Shown: piece by piece, positions 43,807 through 54,022 of the stretch
Layout of the letters: each line of letters opens with the position of its first letter
How positions within the stretch are numbered: position 1 is the stretch's first letter
Origin: Nitrosomonas sp.
GTDB lineage: Bacteria > Pseudomonadota > Gammaproteobacteria > Burkholderiales > Nitrosomonadaceae
Assembly: GCF_020852615.1 (NCBI RefSeq)
Contig: NZ_JADZAJ010000021.1
Span: 37,286 to 101,285 of the forward strand
Reading direction: 5' to 3'
Length of the DNA: 64,000 nt
Translations under genes and position numbers: made by a program
The notes under the pieces: generated by a model
Databases searched by the model: none
Told to the model about the DNA's origin: nothing
Seen by the model: the letters and a program-made list of their open reading frames with translations, nothing else

Positions 43807-44580
43807 CTAATCGCCGGACTGCTTTTCTGCTATTTTCTGTAACGCGGCCAAAATCTCGATCGGTAACGGAAAAACAATGGTGGAACTTTTTTCACCCGCA
43901 ATTTCAGTCAGGGTTTGCAGATAACGTAATTGCAGTGCCTGAGGCTGATTTGCCAAAATTTGTGAAGCTTCAAGCAAGTGGTGCGATGCCTGCAATTCCC
44001 CTTCTGCATGGATGATTTTGGCACGACGTTCCCGTTCTGCTTCGGCCTGTCTGGCAATCGCCCTTACCATCGTTTCATTGAGATCGACATGCTTGATCTC
44101 AACGTTTGAAACCTTGATTCCCCATGCTTCAGTCTGTTCATCCAGAATCATCTGAATATCGGTATTAAGCTTGTCCCGGCTGGCCAGCATTTCATCCAGC
44201 TCGTGCTGTCCCAGTACAGAACGCAAGGTTGTCTGTGCCAGCTGGCTGGTCGCCATATTGTAATCTTCCACCTGGATAATGGCTTTTTGCGGATCAACCA
44301 CACGAAAATACAGCACGGCACTGACTTTCACAGAAACATTATCACGCGATATGACATCCTGGCTGGGCACATCCATTACGATCGTGCGCAGATCAACCCG
44401 TACCATGGTTTGAACGGCGGGGATCACAATGATCAGCCCCGGGCCCTTGACTCGCCAGAAACGCCCCAGCATGAACACGACACCACGTTCGTACTCTTTC
44501 AGTACCTTGAGTGAACTGGCGATAAAAAAGATGAAAAAAATCAATGCCAAAGTAATAACTGATACCAGATCCGTATACAT
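43807..44580 (-). CDS. SPFH/stomatin-like slipin protein
   Basis: A 257-residue membrane protein of the SPFH (stomatin, prohibitin, flotillin, HflK/C) family. One N-terminal membrane helix (about 7-25) is followed by [30 protein letters not shown], and [20 protein letters not shown]. This is the bacterial slipin type. It lies 12 bases after an NfeD gene on the same strand; the NfeD-slipin pair is widely conserved and NfeD is thought to cleave the slipin C-terminus. The C-terminal residues [10 protein letters not shown] resemble such a cleavage region. Confidence 0.93.
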   Translation of the reverse strand: MYTDLVSVITLALIFFIFFIASSLKVLKEYERGVVFMLGRFWRVKGPGLIIVIPAVQTMVRVDLRTIVMDVPSQDVISRDNVSVKVSAVLYFRVVDPQKAIIQVEDYNMATSQLAQTTLRSVLGQHELDEMLASRDKLNTDIQMILDEQTEAWGIKVSNVEIKHVDLNETMVRAIARQAEAERERRAKIIHAEGELQASHHLLEASQILANQPQALQLRYLQTLTEIAGEKSSTIVFPLPIEILAALQKIAEKQSGD

Positions 44581-44592
44581 GTCAATTCTCCA

Positions 44593-46041
44593 TCAGGGGT
44601 TCATCGTGTGATTGGATTGACAGGGCTCTACCGTAAGTAACAGGCCCTGCATGGCCGTAATTTTTACTTTCTGCCCGGATAGCAGCGGTATATTGGAACG
44701 GGCGCGCCACAATTCACCCTGAACCCGTACCCAGCCTTCCTGATCAAAACCTTCCAGTACCTCGCCGGTACTGTGGATAAGCTTCTCAACACCTGTGACC
44801 GTCGGATTTTTCCTGGATCTGAGTACCATGCCGGATACGACGATGAAGAACCCGGCTGATAACAGCGTAAATGTGATAATCAGCGGGATTGAAATACCAT
44901 AACCCGGTATTTCGGTATCAATCAGCATAACTGACCCGATGACAAAAGCGGTAATACCGCCAATGGCCAGCACCCCCACACCCGGGATCAGGGCTTCTGC
45001 CAGCATAAAAATGATGCCGAACAAAATCAGTGCCAGCCCGGCATAACTGATTGGTAAAACCTGGAAAGCGAACAGGGCCAGCAGCAGACAGATTGCACCA
45101 GCGACACCGGCGACAATTGTTCCGGGAGTGGTAAATTCCAGAACCAGGCCGTAAAAACCAATTAACATCAGGATGTAGGCCACATTGGGATCGGTAATCA
45201 CTGCCAGCAGACGAGTACGCCAGTCCTGTTCCATACGCTTTACAACCAGAGACTGGGTGGAAAACGTCACTTTCTGCCCGATCAAATCAACAGTGCGCCC
45301 ATCTATTTGCGTCAGTAAATCACCCAAATCTTCTGCCACCAGGTCAATAACATGCTGATCAAGTGCTTCGGTTGCTGTCAGGCTTGCTCCTTCACGCACC
45401 GCTTTTTCCGCCCAGTCTGCATTACGCCCGCGCATCCGGGCAAGGCCGCGGATATAAGCGACAGCATCATTAACCACCTTGACCGTCATGGCATCTTGCA
45501 CACCAGACTGACCAGGCAGTTCACCCTTCAGCGCGTTGTCGGGCACACCAGATTTTTTGGGTACCGGTGCAGGAGGTACGGGTGGTACCGACGCAGCCAT
45601 TCTGACGGGTGTGGCAGCGCCCAGATTGGTTGCAGGTGCCATGGCTGCGATGTGGCTGGCGTAAAGAATATAGGTCCCGGCACTGGCAGCGCGTGCACCG
45701 CCTGGAGCAACAAAACTCACCACTGGTACCGGAGAAGCGATGATTTCCTGAATAATTTTCCGCATCGACTCGTCCAGCCCGCCGGGCGTATCCATCTGAA
45801 GAATGACTAATTGCGCCTGCTGTTCAGCCGCTCTGGAAAGTCCGCGCTGAATGTAATCGTACATGGCGGGGCCAATCGTTCCATTGACATCCAGCCAGAC
45901 AGCAACGTTGCCGGCATCATTCTTTGCCGCGCTGGCGGTATTAACCGACTGTATGCATATGATGCCAACCCACAGCATCAGATATGCCAGAAACAGGCCG
46001 TATTGTGTCCGGTAAAACTGTGTAGATTTACTGGCACACAT
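44593..46041 (-). CDS. NfeD1-type membrane serine protease (ClpP-class domain plus OB-fold)
   Basis: A 482-residue long-form NfeD protein. After a signal-like N-terminal segment, a ClpP-like protease domain shows LQMDTPGGLDESM, GGARAASAGTYILYA with the catalytic serine, and TNLGAATPV. About five membrane helices (240-400) follow, then a C-terminal OB-fold segment (GEVLEGFDQEGWVRVQGELW, quoted in part as DQEGWVRVQGELW). The start at 46041 has AGGAG seven bases upstream. It is adjacent to its slipin partner. Confidence 0.92.
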   Translation of the reverse strand: MCASKSTQFYRTQYGLFLAYLMLWVGIICIQSVNTASAAKNDAGNVAVWLDVNGTIGPAMYDYIQRGLSRAAEQQAQLVILQMDTPGGLDESMRKIIQEIIASPVPVVSFVAPGGARAASAGTYILYASHIAAMAPATNLGAATPVRMAASVPPVPPAPVPKKSGVPDNALKGELPGQSGVQDAMTVKVVNDAVAYIRGLARMRGRNADWAEKAVREGASLTATEALDQHVIDLVAEDLGDLLTQIDGRTVDLIGQKVTFSTQSLVVKRMEQDWRTRLLAVITDPNVAYILMLIGFYGLVLEFTTPGTIVAGVAGAICLLLALFAFQVLPISYAGLALILFGIIFMLAEALIPGVGVLAIGGITAFVIGSVMLIDTEIPGYGISIPLIITFTLLSAGFFIVVSGMVLRSRKNPTVTGVEKLIHSTGEVLEGFDQEGWVRVQGELWRARSNIPLLSGQKVKITAMQGLLLTVEPCQSNHTMNP

Positions 46042-46051
46042 ACGCACACTC

Positions 46052-46654
46052 CTATTCTAAAAGCCAGCGCTGCCGAACAGCGTCACGATTCAGTACAAGC
46101 CATTGCAGCGCAATAATGGCGCTGGCGGAAACAATTCGGCCGCCGCTCAGCAGACTGACTGCCTCACCCAACGGCATGACGTGTACCCTGATATCTTCAT
46201 CTTCCTCGTGATTACCATGAATGGCACCTGCTTTGATTGTTTTCACAGCAACCCTTCCGCAAAACAGCGCGATTCGTTCTGTCGTGCCACCCGGGCTGAC
46301 CAGATAATCGTACAGGGGGATGAGATCGCCGATCTGGCAACCCGCTTCTTCTATGGATTCTCTTGTAACGACCTGTTCCGGTGTTTCACCTGTCTCAATT
46401 ACACCGGCTACGATTTCCAGCAACCAGGGGCCACCGGGAGCTGACATTGCGCCAGCACGAAACTGTTCGATCAGCAAAACTTCGTCTGTTTGCGGATCGT
46501 AAGGCAATACTGCTGCCGCATGTCCCCGTTCAAACAATTCACGTGTGATCGACCGGCTCCATTCACCATTAAATTTATGGTGACGTAAGCGATATCGTTC
46601 CAGGCGGAAAAACCCCTGAAAACAGATCGTTTTTTCCTGTATTTCAAAATCCAT
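46052..46654 (-). CDS. nudF: ADP-ribose pyrophosphatase-like Nudix hydrolase
   Basis: A 200-residue Nudix hydrolase. The Nudix box GVIETGETPEQVVTRESIEEAG follows GX5EX7REUXEEXGU (quoted in two parts: GVIETGE and RESIEEAG). Upstream residues LIEQFRAGAMSAPGGPWLLE and downstream YDYLVSPGGTTERIALFCG match the ADP-ribose pyrophosphatase group (NudF/TrgB-like). It likely hydrolyses ADP-ribose; substrate is family inference. It precedes the NfeD gene on the same strand by 10 bases. Confidence 0.9.
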   Translation of the reverse strand: MDFEIQEKTICFQGFFRLERYRLRHHKFNGEWSRSITRELFERGHAAAVLPYDPQTDEVLLIEQFRAGAMSAPGGPWLLEIVAGVIETGETPEQVVTRESIEEAGCQIGDLIPLYDYLVSPGGTTERIALFCGRVAVKTIKAGAIHGNHEEDEDIRVHVMPLGEAVSLLSGGRIVSASAIIALQWLVLNRDAVRQRWLLE

Positions 46655-46714
46655 TTTCAGTATCGGGGTATGTTACCTGCGACTCGGAGATCTGTTCCGG
46701 ATTACAGAAGTTGC

Positions 46715-46754
46715 CGGGTATGCTGCGTAAAAACGTATTACTGCAGCATACCCG
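46715..46754 (-). terminator. Strong hairpin after the Tim44-domain gene, possible terminator
   Basis: A perfect 12-bp inverted repeat CGGGTATGCTGC (46715-46726) / GCAGCATACCCG (46743-46754) begins just after the stop of the Tim44-domain gene. There is no T-run after it on the minus strand, so factor-dependent termination or mRNA stabilisation is as likely as intrinsic termination. Confidence 0.5.
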
Positions 46755-46761
46755 TTACCTG

Positions 46762-47673
46762 TTAGTGCTTCATATCAGCAGATTGCTGAATACCGGCCAG
46801 CAGCCAGGTTGAGTCGGATGAGGTCAGATCTTTTTCAACGTGCCAGATTTCATCAAAGGGTTCCGGCTGTGCGTTTGGCGCATCCTTTATTTCACCCGTA
46901 AAACGAACGCTGGCGATTGCATGGCTGCCCTGGTTGGTTACATCCAGCAGAGTTGCATCGACAGACAGAACATCCGTTTGCTGCGCTGTATCTTTATGTT
47001 CAGCAACCTGTTTGCTGATTTCGTTAAACAGGCCAAGTGTGGTATAGGCGCGAATTTCTTCCAGATCACCGGCATCATGCGCCAGCTGTAAAGCGATAAA
47101 TGAACGCTTGGCCTGTTTGACGAAGGATTCAACATCAAAATCTGCCGGAATATCAGATGTATCCGTGTTGGCAGACTGCCCGCTGTAACTGGAGCCCGTA
47201 CCACCTGCCGGTGTGGCAATATCCCGGTTGGGTAGCGTGATTCCTCCCATCCCGCCTGTCCCTTCGCCGGAATACTGCATGGGACGCTGTGTTTGTCTGC
47301 CCCCGGCAGACCCGCGCATCATGCGCATGATGAAGAAAATAGCGGCAGCTATACCAGCCAGCACCAGAATATCCATCATGTTAATTCCATCAAAAGCCCC
47401 CCCCATCAGCAGGGATGCAAGCAGTCCGCCCGCAGCCAGTCCGGCCAGAGGGCCGAGCCACTTGCCAGCCCCGGATGCGGGGGTCGCCTGTGAAGCAGGT
47501 GATGCTGTCTGTCCCGGTTGCTGTTTGGGGGCAGCCTGCTGCTGCCGGTTAAGATTGAGTGACTGGCGCTGTTTGCCGAAACTGCCACCTCCCCCCAGAC
47601 GGCGGGCCTCGGCATCCAGCGTCGTCAGGCTGAAGGCAACCAGAGCAATGGCAAAAAATGTTAATATCCGCAT
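46762..47673 (-). CDS. Tim44-domain membrane protein
   Basis: A 303-residue protein. An N-terminal signal segment is followed by RRLGGGGSFGKQRQ and a Gln/Pro/Ala-rich stretch, two membrane segments (about 70-110, GLAAGGLLASLLMGGAF and ILVLAGIAAAIFFI), a Gly/Ser-rich linker, and a C-terminal Tim44-like domain (about 165-300; FVKQAKRSFIALQLAHDAGD). This is a common beta/gammaproteobacterial architecture of unknown role. The ATG at 47673 with GGAG upstream gives the signal peptide directly. Divergent from yicC. Confidence 0.87.
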   Translation of the reverse strand: MRILTFFAIALVAFSLTTLDAEARRLGGGGSFGKQRQSLNLNRQQQAAPKQQPGQTASPASQATPASGAGKWLGPLAGLAAGGLLASLLMGGAFDGINMMDILVLAGIAAAIFFIMRMMRGSAGGRQTQRPMQYSGEGTGGMGGITLPNRDIATPAGGTGSSYSGQSANTDTSDIPADFDVESFVKQAKRSFIALQLAHDAGDLEEIRAYTTLGLFNEISKQVAEHKDTAQQTDVLSVDATLLDVTNQGSHAIASVRFTGEIKDAPNAQPEPFDEIWHVEKDLTSSDSTWLLAGIQQSADMKH

Positions 47674-47766
47674 TATGACTATCTCCAAGAATCAAAAACA
47701 TAATTTAAGGGTCGAGTATAGCATCAACCCCAACTGCACTGGACTGTCCACCGGGTGGAAAAGTTC

Positions 47767-48633
47767 ATGATCGCGAGTATGACAGGTTACGCGGCAATCT
47801 CCCGGGAAATCCCGCAAGGCTCACTGGCTTTGGAGTTACGCTCAGTCAACAACCGCTATCTTGATCTGCAGTTCAGGCTGCCGGATGAGCTTCGTGCACT
47901 TGAATCTGACATGCGCGATTTTCTGGGTGGCCGGCTCACACGAGGGAAAGTGGATTGCCGTCTGACTTTTCTGGCCTATTCAGGTCATTCCCGTCAGCAG
48001 CGGCTGAATCGTAATCAGTTGAACAGTCTGCTGGAAATGAGCCGCGAGATTCAGTCAGCTTTCCCCGCAGCAGGCAATCTTTCTGTTGCTGAAATCCTGC
48101 GCTGGCCAGGCGTGCTTGATAGCGATCAGATTTCAGTCGATGAACTGCGCACTCCCTGCATGACGTTGCTGGATGTTGCCGCACAGGAATTTGTTTCCGC
48201 CCGGAGGCGTGAAGGAGAAAAACTGCAAAGCCTCCTGCTGGAGCGTGTCCAGCGTATGCGCCAGCTGGTACTGGATTTGCTGCCCAGCCTGCCTGCGATT
48301 CTGGCAGGCTTTCAGGAAAGGTTGGTGAACAGCTTGAAAGCGGCTGATCTTGACGAAAAAGACGAACGTATCCGGCAGGAATTTACTCTGTTTGCCAACA
48401 AAATTGATGTGGATGAGGAGCTGTCACGCCTGCAGGGACATCTCAATGAATTCGAGCATATCCTTCAGACAGGTGGTGCTGTCGGCAAACGGCTTGATTT
48501 TCTAACACAGGAACTCAACCGTGAAGCCAATACGCTGGCTTCCAAGTCTGTATCAAGAGAAGTCACGCGAATTGCGGTAGACATGAAAGTGTTAATTGAA
48601 CAGCTGCGCGAGCAGATTCAGAATGTTGAGTAA
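47767..48633 (+). CDS. yicC: YicC family endoribonuclease-type protein
   Basis: A 288-residue YicC/YloC protein. The N-terminus MIASMTGYAAIS and ELRSVNNRYLDLQFRLPDELR, and the C-terminal domain with FTLFANKIDVDEELSRLQGHLNEF and GKRLDFLTQELNREANTLASK (both quoted only in part: KIDVDEELSRL and LDFLTQELNRE), match the family. YicC proteins are reported to act as endoribonucleases. The ATG at 47767 gives the standard MIxSMTGY start. Confidence 0.93.
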   Translation: MIASMTGYAAISREIPQGSLALELRSVNNRYLDLQFRLPDELRALESDMRDFLGGRLTRGKVDCRLTFLAYSGHSRQQRLNRNQLNSLLEMSREIQSAFPAAGNLSVAEILRWPGVLDSDQISVDELRTPCMTLLDVAAQEFVSARRREGEKLQSLLLERVQRMRQLVLDLLPSLPAILAGFQERLVNSLKAADLDEKDERIRQEFTLFANKIDVDEELSRLQGHLNEFEHILQTGGAVGKRLDFLTQELNREANTLASKSVSREVTRIAVDMKVLIEQLREQIQNVE

Positions 48634-48690
48634 TTTTCAGAACACGGGTTCATGTGAGTGGCGCAATACCGCCGGCTTTTCAGAAAATTC

Positions 48691-49524
48691 CTAGAATTTC
48701 GCAAGAATCCCGTCTAACTGATCCAGGCTGGTGTAATGAATAATGACATTGCCTGTTCCTTTTTTTCCCTGTCTGATAATAACATTGGCGCCCAGCCGGG
48801 CAGATATGTCTTCCTGCAGACGCAGCAAATCACGATCGGGAGATAGCCGGTTTTTTACGGAAGGGAGTTGATTCATCTGTTTCAGGAGATTTTCTGTTTC
48901 GCGCACAGATAACTGCTTTTGCATAATCAAATATGCAATTTCCAGCTGTTTACCGGCATTTAGCGCAAGCAGGGCGCGTCCGTGCCCCATATCTATTTTC
49001 CCCTGCATAATCAGATCCTGTACGGGTGCAGCCAGATTAAGCAGGCGTAACAAATTTGAGATCGCACTGCGCGAATAACCCAATGCCTGCCCGGCTGTTT
49101 GATGCGTCATACCAAACTCATCAATCAGGCGCTGAATTCCCGCTGCCGCTTCCAGAGGATTAAGATCCTCGCGCTGGATATTTTCGATCAGAGACAGTGC
49201 AAGTGCAGATTCATCCGGAACCTCACGCACAATCGCCGGAATTTGTTCCAGACCGGCAAGTTGCGCTGCACGCCAGCGACGTTCTCCAGCAATGATTTCA
49301 TAGCCACCTGCCATTAGTGGCCGCACCAGTACCGGCTGCATGATTCCCTGTGATTTGATCGATTCAGCCAGATCATGCAATGCAGATTCGTCCATCCTGG
49401 TTCGAGGCTGATACTTACCGGATTGCAACAAACCGACATCAAGATTCTGCAGGGAATCTGCTTCTGGCGGATTACCGGCCAGCAGCGCATCCAGCCCTCT
49501 TCCTAATCCTTTAGGTTTTGCCAT
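48691..49524 (-). CDS. parB: Chromosome partitioning protein ParB
   Basis: CTP-dependent clamp that loads at parS and spreads along DNA. The 277-residue protein starts MAKPKGLGRGLDALLAG and has the CTP-binding GERRWRAAQLAG motif, ALSLIENIQREDLNPLEAA, and the helix-turn-helix segment TAGQALGYSRSAISNLLRLL. It follows parA by 51 bases in the mnmG-rsmG-parA-parB cluster, and a parS site lies just upstream of that cluster at 53168-53183. Confidence 0.96.
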   Translation of the reverse strand: MAKPKGLGRGLDALLAGNPPEADSLQNLDVGLLQSGKYQPRTRMDESALHDLAESIKSQGIMQPVLVRPLMAGGYEIIAGERRWRAAQLAGLEQIPAIVREVPDESALALSLIENIQREDLNPLEAAAGIQRLIDEFGMTHQTAGQALGYSRSAISNLLRLLNLAAPVQDLIMQGKIDMGHGRALLALNAGKQLEIAYLIMQKQLSVRETENLLKQMNQLPSVKNRLSPDRDLLRLQEDISARLGANVIIRQGKKGTGNVIIHYTSLDQLDGILAKF

Positions 49525-49575
49525 GATTACCGTATCCAATCATTCATATTTATGGGTTGCCGATCGTGTTATCCG

Positions 49576-50340
49576 TCAACTGGCGGTTACCAGAATTTCA
49601 TTGGCCAGCTCAAGATACGCCTGTGCTCCCCGGGATTGTCTGTCGTGGTAAAGCACCGGCAACCCGAACCCGGGTGCTTCTGCCAGCCGGATATTGCGGG
49701 GAATAACAGTCCGGTAAACCTTGTTGCCAAAGTGTTGTTTCAACTGATCGGATACCTGCTGTGCCAGGAGATTGCGCGGATCAAACATGGTTCGCAGCAG
49801 ACCTTCTATTCTGATGGATGAATTGAAACCCGCCCGCACCCTTTTGATCGTGTTTACCAGATCACTCAGCCCCTCCAGCGCATAATATTCACATTGCATG
49901 GGGATAATAACAGCATGCGCCACACACAGCCCGTTCAGCGTCAGCAGATTCAGGGCAGGCGGGCAATCGATCAGTATGAAATCATAGTCCGCCTGAATCG
50001 GCAGCAAAGCATCCTTCAGACGGGATTCACGCTGATCCAGTGAAACCATTTCCACTTCCGCACCCGCCAGCTCCTGATTGGCCGGAATCAAATCATATTT
50101 TCCCGGTTTTGTTGGCAGGCGAACCTCCGCAGCCGCCTGTTCACCCAGCAGGACCTGATAGACGGTACGATCCAGCAAACGTTTATCCACGCCACTTCCC
50201 ATCGTGGTATTACCCTGCGGATCCAGATCGACAAGCAATACACGTTTGCCAATACTTGCCAGGCTGGATGCCAGATTAATGCTGGTGGTTGTTTTACCCA
50301 CCCCTCCTTTCTGATTGGCAATGGCAAGTATTCTGGTCAT
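49576..50340 (-). CDS. parA: Chromosome partitioning ATPase ParA
   Basis: Walker-type ATPase that works with ParB-parS to segregate chromosome origins. The 254-residue protein starts MTRILAIANQKGGVGKTTTSINLAS with intact deviant Walker A (KGGVGKT), LVDLDPQGNTT, and the switch II segment LIDCPPALNLLTLN. It lies between rsmG and parB on the same strand. Confidence 0.97.
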   Translation of the reverse strand: MTRILAIANQKGGVGKTTTSINLASSLASIGKRVLLVDLDPQGNTTMGSGVDKRLLDRTVYQVLLGEQAAAEVRLPTKPGKYDLIPANQELAGAEVEMVSLDQRESRLKDALLPIQADYDFILIDCPPALNLLTLNGLCVAHAVIIPMQCEYYALEGLSDLVNTIKRVRAGFNSSIRIEGLLRTMFDPRNLLAQQVSDQLKQHFGNKVYRTVIPRNIRLAEAPGFGLPVLYHDRQSRGAQAYLELANEILVTAS

Positions 50341-50397
50341 TACATTACATGTTTGTACTGGCAGCAGGATCGCATAATAATTTCACATACCCTTCCG

Positions 50398-51042
50398 TTA
50401 CTGTCCCGGCTGATACCGGATCACAACCAGATGCCGTTTCGCTTTCAGCCCAGGTACGGTAACAGCAATAATTTTTTCAACAACAAACTCCGGGGATAAC
50501 TGCATTAGCTCCATATCCGGAAATTCACCTTTCATGGCGATGAAACAGCAATCGCTGTTACTGTCACATAAATGTTTCGACAGACTCATGAAACGCTCGA
50601 GACTGGAAAATGCACGTGAAATAACCGTATCCACCCTGTTTTCCAGTATTATTTTTTCTACTCGCCCCTGCCTGACCGAGATATTGGGTAAATTCAGTTC
50701 CAGAGCGGCTTGCAGCAGGAATGCAGCTTTTTTCTGATTACTTTCAATCAGGGTTACCTGCCAGTCCGGGCGCGCCAGCGCAATCGGAATTCCCGGAAAA
50801 CCACCACCGCTCCCGACATCAGCGATACCTGGTCCGCTGATATGCGGCACAGTCACCAAACTGTCCAGCATGTGGCGGGTAACCATCGATTCGGGCGTCC
50901 TGACCGAAGTCAGATTATGTGTACCGTTCCATTTTATGATGAGATCAATATAGCGCAGCAGCTGGCTGCTTAAATGCACTATATCAGCCGACAATCCCGG
51001 GATGGCTGCCAGGCCGTCACGCAACTGTTTTTCCAGATTCAT
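50398..51042 (-). CDS. rsmG: 16S rRNA (guanine527-N7)-methyltransferase
   Basis: Methylates G527 of 16S rRNA using S-adenosylmethionine. The 214-residue protein has the SAM site [20 protein letters not shown], the preceding [20 protein letters not shown] (part of the conserved N-terminal helix), and [15 protein letters not shown]. The ATG at 51042 lies inside the 3' end of mnmG (26-base overlap); the frame opens further upstream. Part of the typical gidAB-parAB cluster, which in many bacteria is near the replication origin. Confidence 0.96.
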   Translation of the reverse strand: MNLEKQLRDGLAAIPGLSADIVHLSSQLLRYIDLIIKWNGTHNLTSVRTPESMVTRHMLDSLVTVPHISGPGIADVGSGGGFPGIPIALARPDWQVTLIESNQKKAAFLLQAALELNLPNISVRQGRVEKIILENRVDTVISRAFSSLERFMSLSKHLCDSNSDCCFIAMKGEFPDMELMQLSPEFVVEKIIAVTVPGLKAKRHLVVIRYQPGQ

Positions 51043-52936
51043 GTGCTTTTTCCTGTTTAACTGCCTGGTGTGCCATACCACGCTTCAGATGTACCAGTAA
51101 CAGGGATATGGCCGCCGGGGTAATGCCGGAAATTCGTGCTGCCTGCCCCACGGTTTCCGGCTGATGCTGATTGAGTTTCTGCGTAACTTCGTTGGAAAGC
51201 CCCCGTACAGCGCGATAATCCAGGTTTTTTGGCAGGACCATGGTTTCATGCTGCGTATGGCGGGCAACTTCCTGTTTTTGCCGTTCTATGTAACCTTCGT
51301 ATTTAACATCAATTTCCACCTGCTGAGCGACCAGGTAATCAATTACTGGCTGATCGCCGTCGGGCAATACCATCAGTTCGGCATAACTGATTTCGGGGCG
51401 CCGCAACAATTCATACAATGAATACGAGCGATTATCAGCTGGCCGATTCGGTATTTGCGGCGTTTTCAAGGTGCCGGGAAATATCCAGGTGTTGCGTAAC
51501 CTTGTTTTTTCAGTCTCTATTGCTTCACGTTTGGCGGCAAACGCCTGCCAGCGCATCTCGCTGACAAGGCCCAGCCTATAGCCGGTCTCTGTCAGCCGCA
51601 TGTCTGCATTATCCTCTCTTAACTGCAAACGAAATTCTGCCCGACTGGTGAACATTCGATAAGGCTCCGTCACACCCCGGGTAACCAGATCATCCACCAG
51701 CACTCCCAAATAGGCCTCATCACGGCTCGGCGTCCAGAACTCTTCGCCCTTCAGCTTGAGGCTCGCATTCAAACCGGCGAGCAATCCCTGAGCAGCAGCT
51801 TCCTCATAACCGGTAGTGCCATTAATCTGACCAGCAAAAAACAATCCATCAATTGCTTTTGTTTCCAGTGATTTTTTAAGTGCGCGCGGATCAAAATAAT
51901 CATATTCGATTGCATAGCCCGGCCGGGTGATGTGTGCATTCTCCAACCCGACAATGGAACGCACCAGCTCAATCTGAATATCGAAGGGGAGGCTGGTCGA
52001 AATTCCATTCGGGTAAATCTCACTGGTTTCCAGCCCCTCCGGCTCCAGGAAGATTGTATGCGAATCTCTGTCAGAAAAACGAACCACTTTATCCTCGATC
52101 GACGGACAGTAACGCGGGCCGATACCTTCTATTTTTCCGGTATACAGAGGGGAACGATCCAGCCCTGTGCGAATAATGTCGTGTGTTCGCTCATTGGTAC
52201 GCGTCATCCAGCACGGAATTTGCCGCGGGTGATATGCGGCATTGCCCAGAAACGAAAATACCGGCACTGGCTCATCTCCCGGCTGTTCCCGCAAAATACT
52301 GAAATTAATGGTGCGTGCATCAATACGTGGCGGCGTACCGGTTTTAAGCCGCCCCACTGATAAATTCATTTCACGCAGACGATGAGCAAGTCTGATTGAT
52401 GCGGGATCACCCGCACGACCAGCCTGAAAATTCTGATCACCAACATGCGCCACCCCCCCCAGAAAAGTACCAACTGTCAGCACCACGGCACGCGCCGGGA
52501 AGGTAATGCCAAGGTGTGTAACAACACCGGCAATTTTGTCACCATCCAACAGCAGATCATCAACCGTTGATTGCAAAATCAACAAATTGGGCTGTGCTTC
52601 CAGTCGCCTGCGAATGGCCTGGCGATACAGTACACGATCAGCCTGTGCACGGGTTGCACGAACAGCCGGACCCTTGCTGGAATTGAGCATCCTGAACTGA
52701 ATACCGGCTTCATCAGTCGCCGCAGCCATGGCACCGCCCAGCGCATCAATTTCTTTCACCAGATGCCCCTTGCCGATACCCCCAATTGATGGGTTACACG
52801 ACATCTGTCCCAATGTATCCAGATTTTGTGTCAGCAGCAGTGTTTTCCGGCCCATGCGTGCAGCGGCAAGGGCCGCCTCAGTTCCAGCGTGACCACCACC
52901 AACGACAACAATGTCAAAATCTTTTAAAAAATGCAT
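51017..52936 (-). CDS. mnmG: tRNA uridine 5-carboxymethylaminomethyl modification enzyme MnmG (GidA)
   Basis: FAD-dependent enzyme that, with MnmE, installs the cmnm group at wobble uridine 34. The 639-residue protein starts [30 protein letters not shown] with the FAD dinucleotide fold, and has [49 protein letters not shown] and [19 protein letters not shown] as family segments. The ATG at 52936 is preferred over an upstream start. It overlaps rsmG and heads the mnmG-rsmG-parA-parB series. Confidence 0.97.
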   Translation of the reverse strand: MHFLKDFDIVVVGGGHAGTEAALAAARMGRKTLLLTQNLDTLGQMSCNPSIGGIGKGHLVKEIDALGGAMAAATDEAGIQFRMLNSSKGPAVRATRAQADRVLYRQAIRRRLEAQPNLLILQSTVDDLLLDGDKIAGVVTHLGITFPARAVVLTVGTFLGGVAHVGDQNFQAGRAGDPASIRLAHRLREMNLSVGRLKTGTPPRIDARTINFSILREQPGDEPVPVFSFLGNAAYHPRQIPCWMTRTNERTHDIIRTGLDRSPLYTGKIEGIGPRYCPSIEDKVVRFSDRDSHTIFLEPEGLETSEIYPNGISTSLPFDIQIELVRSIVGLENAHITRPGYAIEYDYFDPRALKKSLETKAIDGLFFAGQINGTTGYEEAAAQGLLAGLNASLKLKGEEFWTPSRDEAYLGVLVDDLVTRGVTEPYRMFTSRAEFRLQLREDNADMRLTETGYRLGLVSEMRWQAFAAKREAIETEKTRLRNTWIFPGTLKTPQIPNRPADNRSYSLYELLRRPEISYAELMVLPDGDQPVIDYLVAQQVEIDVKYEGYIERQKQEVARHTQHETMVLPKNLDYRAVRGLSNEVTQKLNQHQPETVGQAARISGITPAAISLLLVHLKRGMAHQAVKQEKAHESGKTVA

Positions 52937-53167
52937 AAAATCAGACCACTGATGACACAGCATGGAGAACAGGTGCAGATGGTCAGGCCAAATCAGGCAC
53001 TGCCGTATAAACCAGGGTATTTTATATGAATTTGATCAGACTGGCACAAACCAGCTCATAACATCATCAAACAGATAGTGAAATTGCACCCGGTTAAATC
53101 TGTTGGGCAACTGCGGGACCGCGGTGTTATCGAAAAAACGGGATAAAAACCATTATTGCCGGAAAAA

Positions 53168-53183
53168 GGTTTCACGTGAAACC
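53168..53183. promoter_or_regulatory. parS centromere-like ParB binding site
   Basis: GGTTTCACGTGAAACC contains the 14-base core GTTTCACGTGAAAC of the conserved parS 16-mer TGTTTCACGTGAAACA, with only the two outer bases different and a perfect inverted repeat. It lies about 230 bases upstream of mnmG and 3.7 kb from parB, the expected position for a chromosomal parS near the origin. Confidence 0.93.
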
Positions 53184-53211
53184 TCTTTCATAGTAAAAGA
53201 AGTTTGATCCG

Positions 53212-53673
53212 TCAGGTTATCTGGCCTTTGGTATCGTAGAGGGTGGTTCGCCCCGCAGCCTCATGCAGAGCATTCAATGTCTGACGTGTGTATTGCAGCC
53301 AGTTGGCAGTAATAGTTGCGTTGGCCTGATTCAGCTGTTTCGCCAGCTCAGCCAGGTCAAGCAGCTCCTCCCAGTCACGCGTGACTGTTGATTCGTTATT
53401 GTCGGCAGATGTCCAGGCTTTTATTCCTCGCGCACCTTCAGGCAAGCCGGCTTCATTCAAAACATGATTACGACGTGCATCTAATTTTGCAAACTGATCC
53501 AAAATCCGATCTTTATCAGCAACCAGCAAAGCCAGCTCATCCAGATTGCCTGAAGCAAGCAAATTCTGTTCGTTTTCAAGCAGCTCAAGAAACTGGTGAA
53601 TATTCTCCAGCTCCTGCTGAAGGATACGTTCCAGCGGATCCCGGCCCCGAGTGCTCATCTGTATGACGTTCAT
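53212..53673 (-). CDS. flgN: FlgN, flagellar hook-associated protein chaperone
   Basis: Cytoplasmic export chaperone for FlgK and FlgL. The 153-residue protein is largely helical, with the characteristic LERILQQELENIHQFLELLE segment near the N-terminus and DKDRILDQFAKLDARRN in the middle. Similarity is weak, as usual for FlgN, but the gene lies 7 bases after flgM, the standard flgMN pair. A second in-frame ATG (53658) is possible. Confidence 0.88.
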   Translation of the reverse strand: MNVIQMSTRGRDPLERILQQELENIHQFLELLENEQNLLASGNLDELALLVADKDRILDQFAKLDARRNHVLNEAGLPEGARGIKAWTSADNNESTVTRDWEELLDLAELAKQLNQANATITANWLQYTRQTLNALHEAAGRTTLYDTKGQIT

Positions 53674-53680
53674 TCCAAAC

Positions 53681-53977
53681 CTACTGTTTGTTCCGGATCA
53701 ATTCTTTCACAGTTTCAAGCAGACGATCTGCAACCACTTCCGGATTAACCCTGAAATGACCTTCACTGATAGCCTGTTTGATTTCAGCCACCTTCGCAGT
53801 ATTGATGGCTTCACTGCCGACATCCAGTGCCTGGATATTCATTGAAAGCGCGCTGATGTGCACGCTGTCACTTTCTTCTGCCACACCCGGTCGGGCACTG
53901 GCAACCTTGTCCATCTTTTTCTGGGCGCTACCCGTAACAGCTTCTGTGCGCCCGGAATTTATCTGATTTATTTTCAC
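53681..53977 (-). CDS. flgM: FlgM, anti-sigma-28 factor
   Basis: Binds FliA and is exported through the flagellum once the hook is complete. The 98-residue protein starts at the GTG 53977 (VKINQINS, the FlgM-typical beginning), with AAGGA ten bases upstream. The C-terminal sigma-binding helices are seen in KVAEIKQAISEGHFRVNPEVVADRLLETVKELI (quoted in part: EIKQAISEGHFRVNPE). A sigma-28 promoter lies directly upstream, so FliA controls its own inhibitor, as in enterobacteria. Confidence 0.93.
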   Translation of the reverse strand: MKINQINSGRTEAVTGSAQKKMDKVASARPGVAEESDSVHISALSMNIQALDVGSEAINTAKVAEIKQAISEGHFRVNPEVVADRLLETVKELIRNKQ

Positions 53978-54022
53978 AATTGAATTCCTTATAAAATAAT
54001 CACTTACATGCATCATGCTTGT

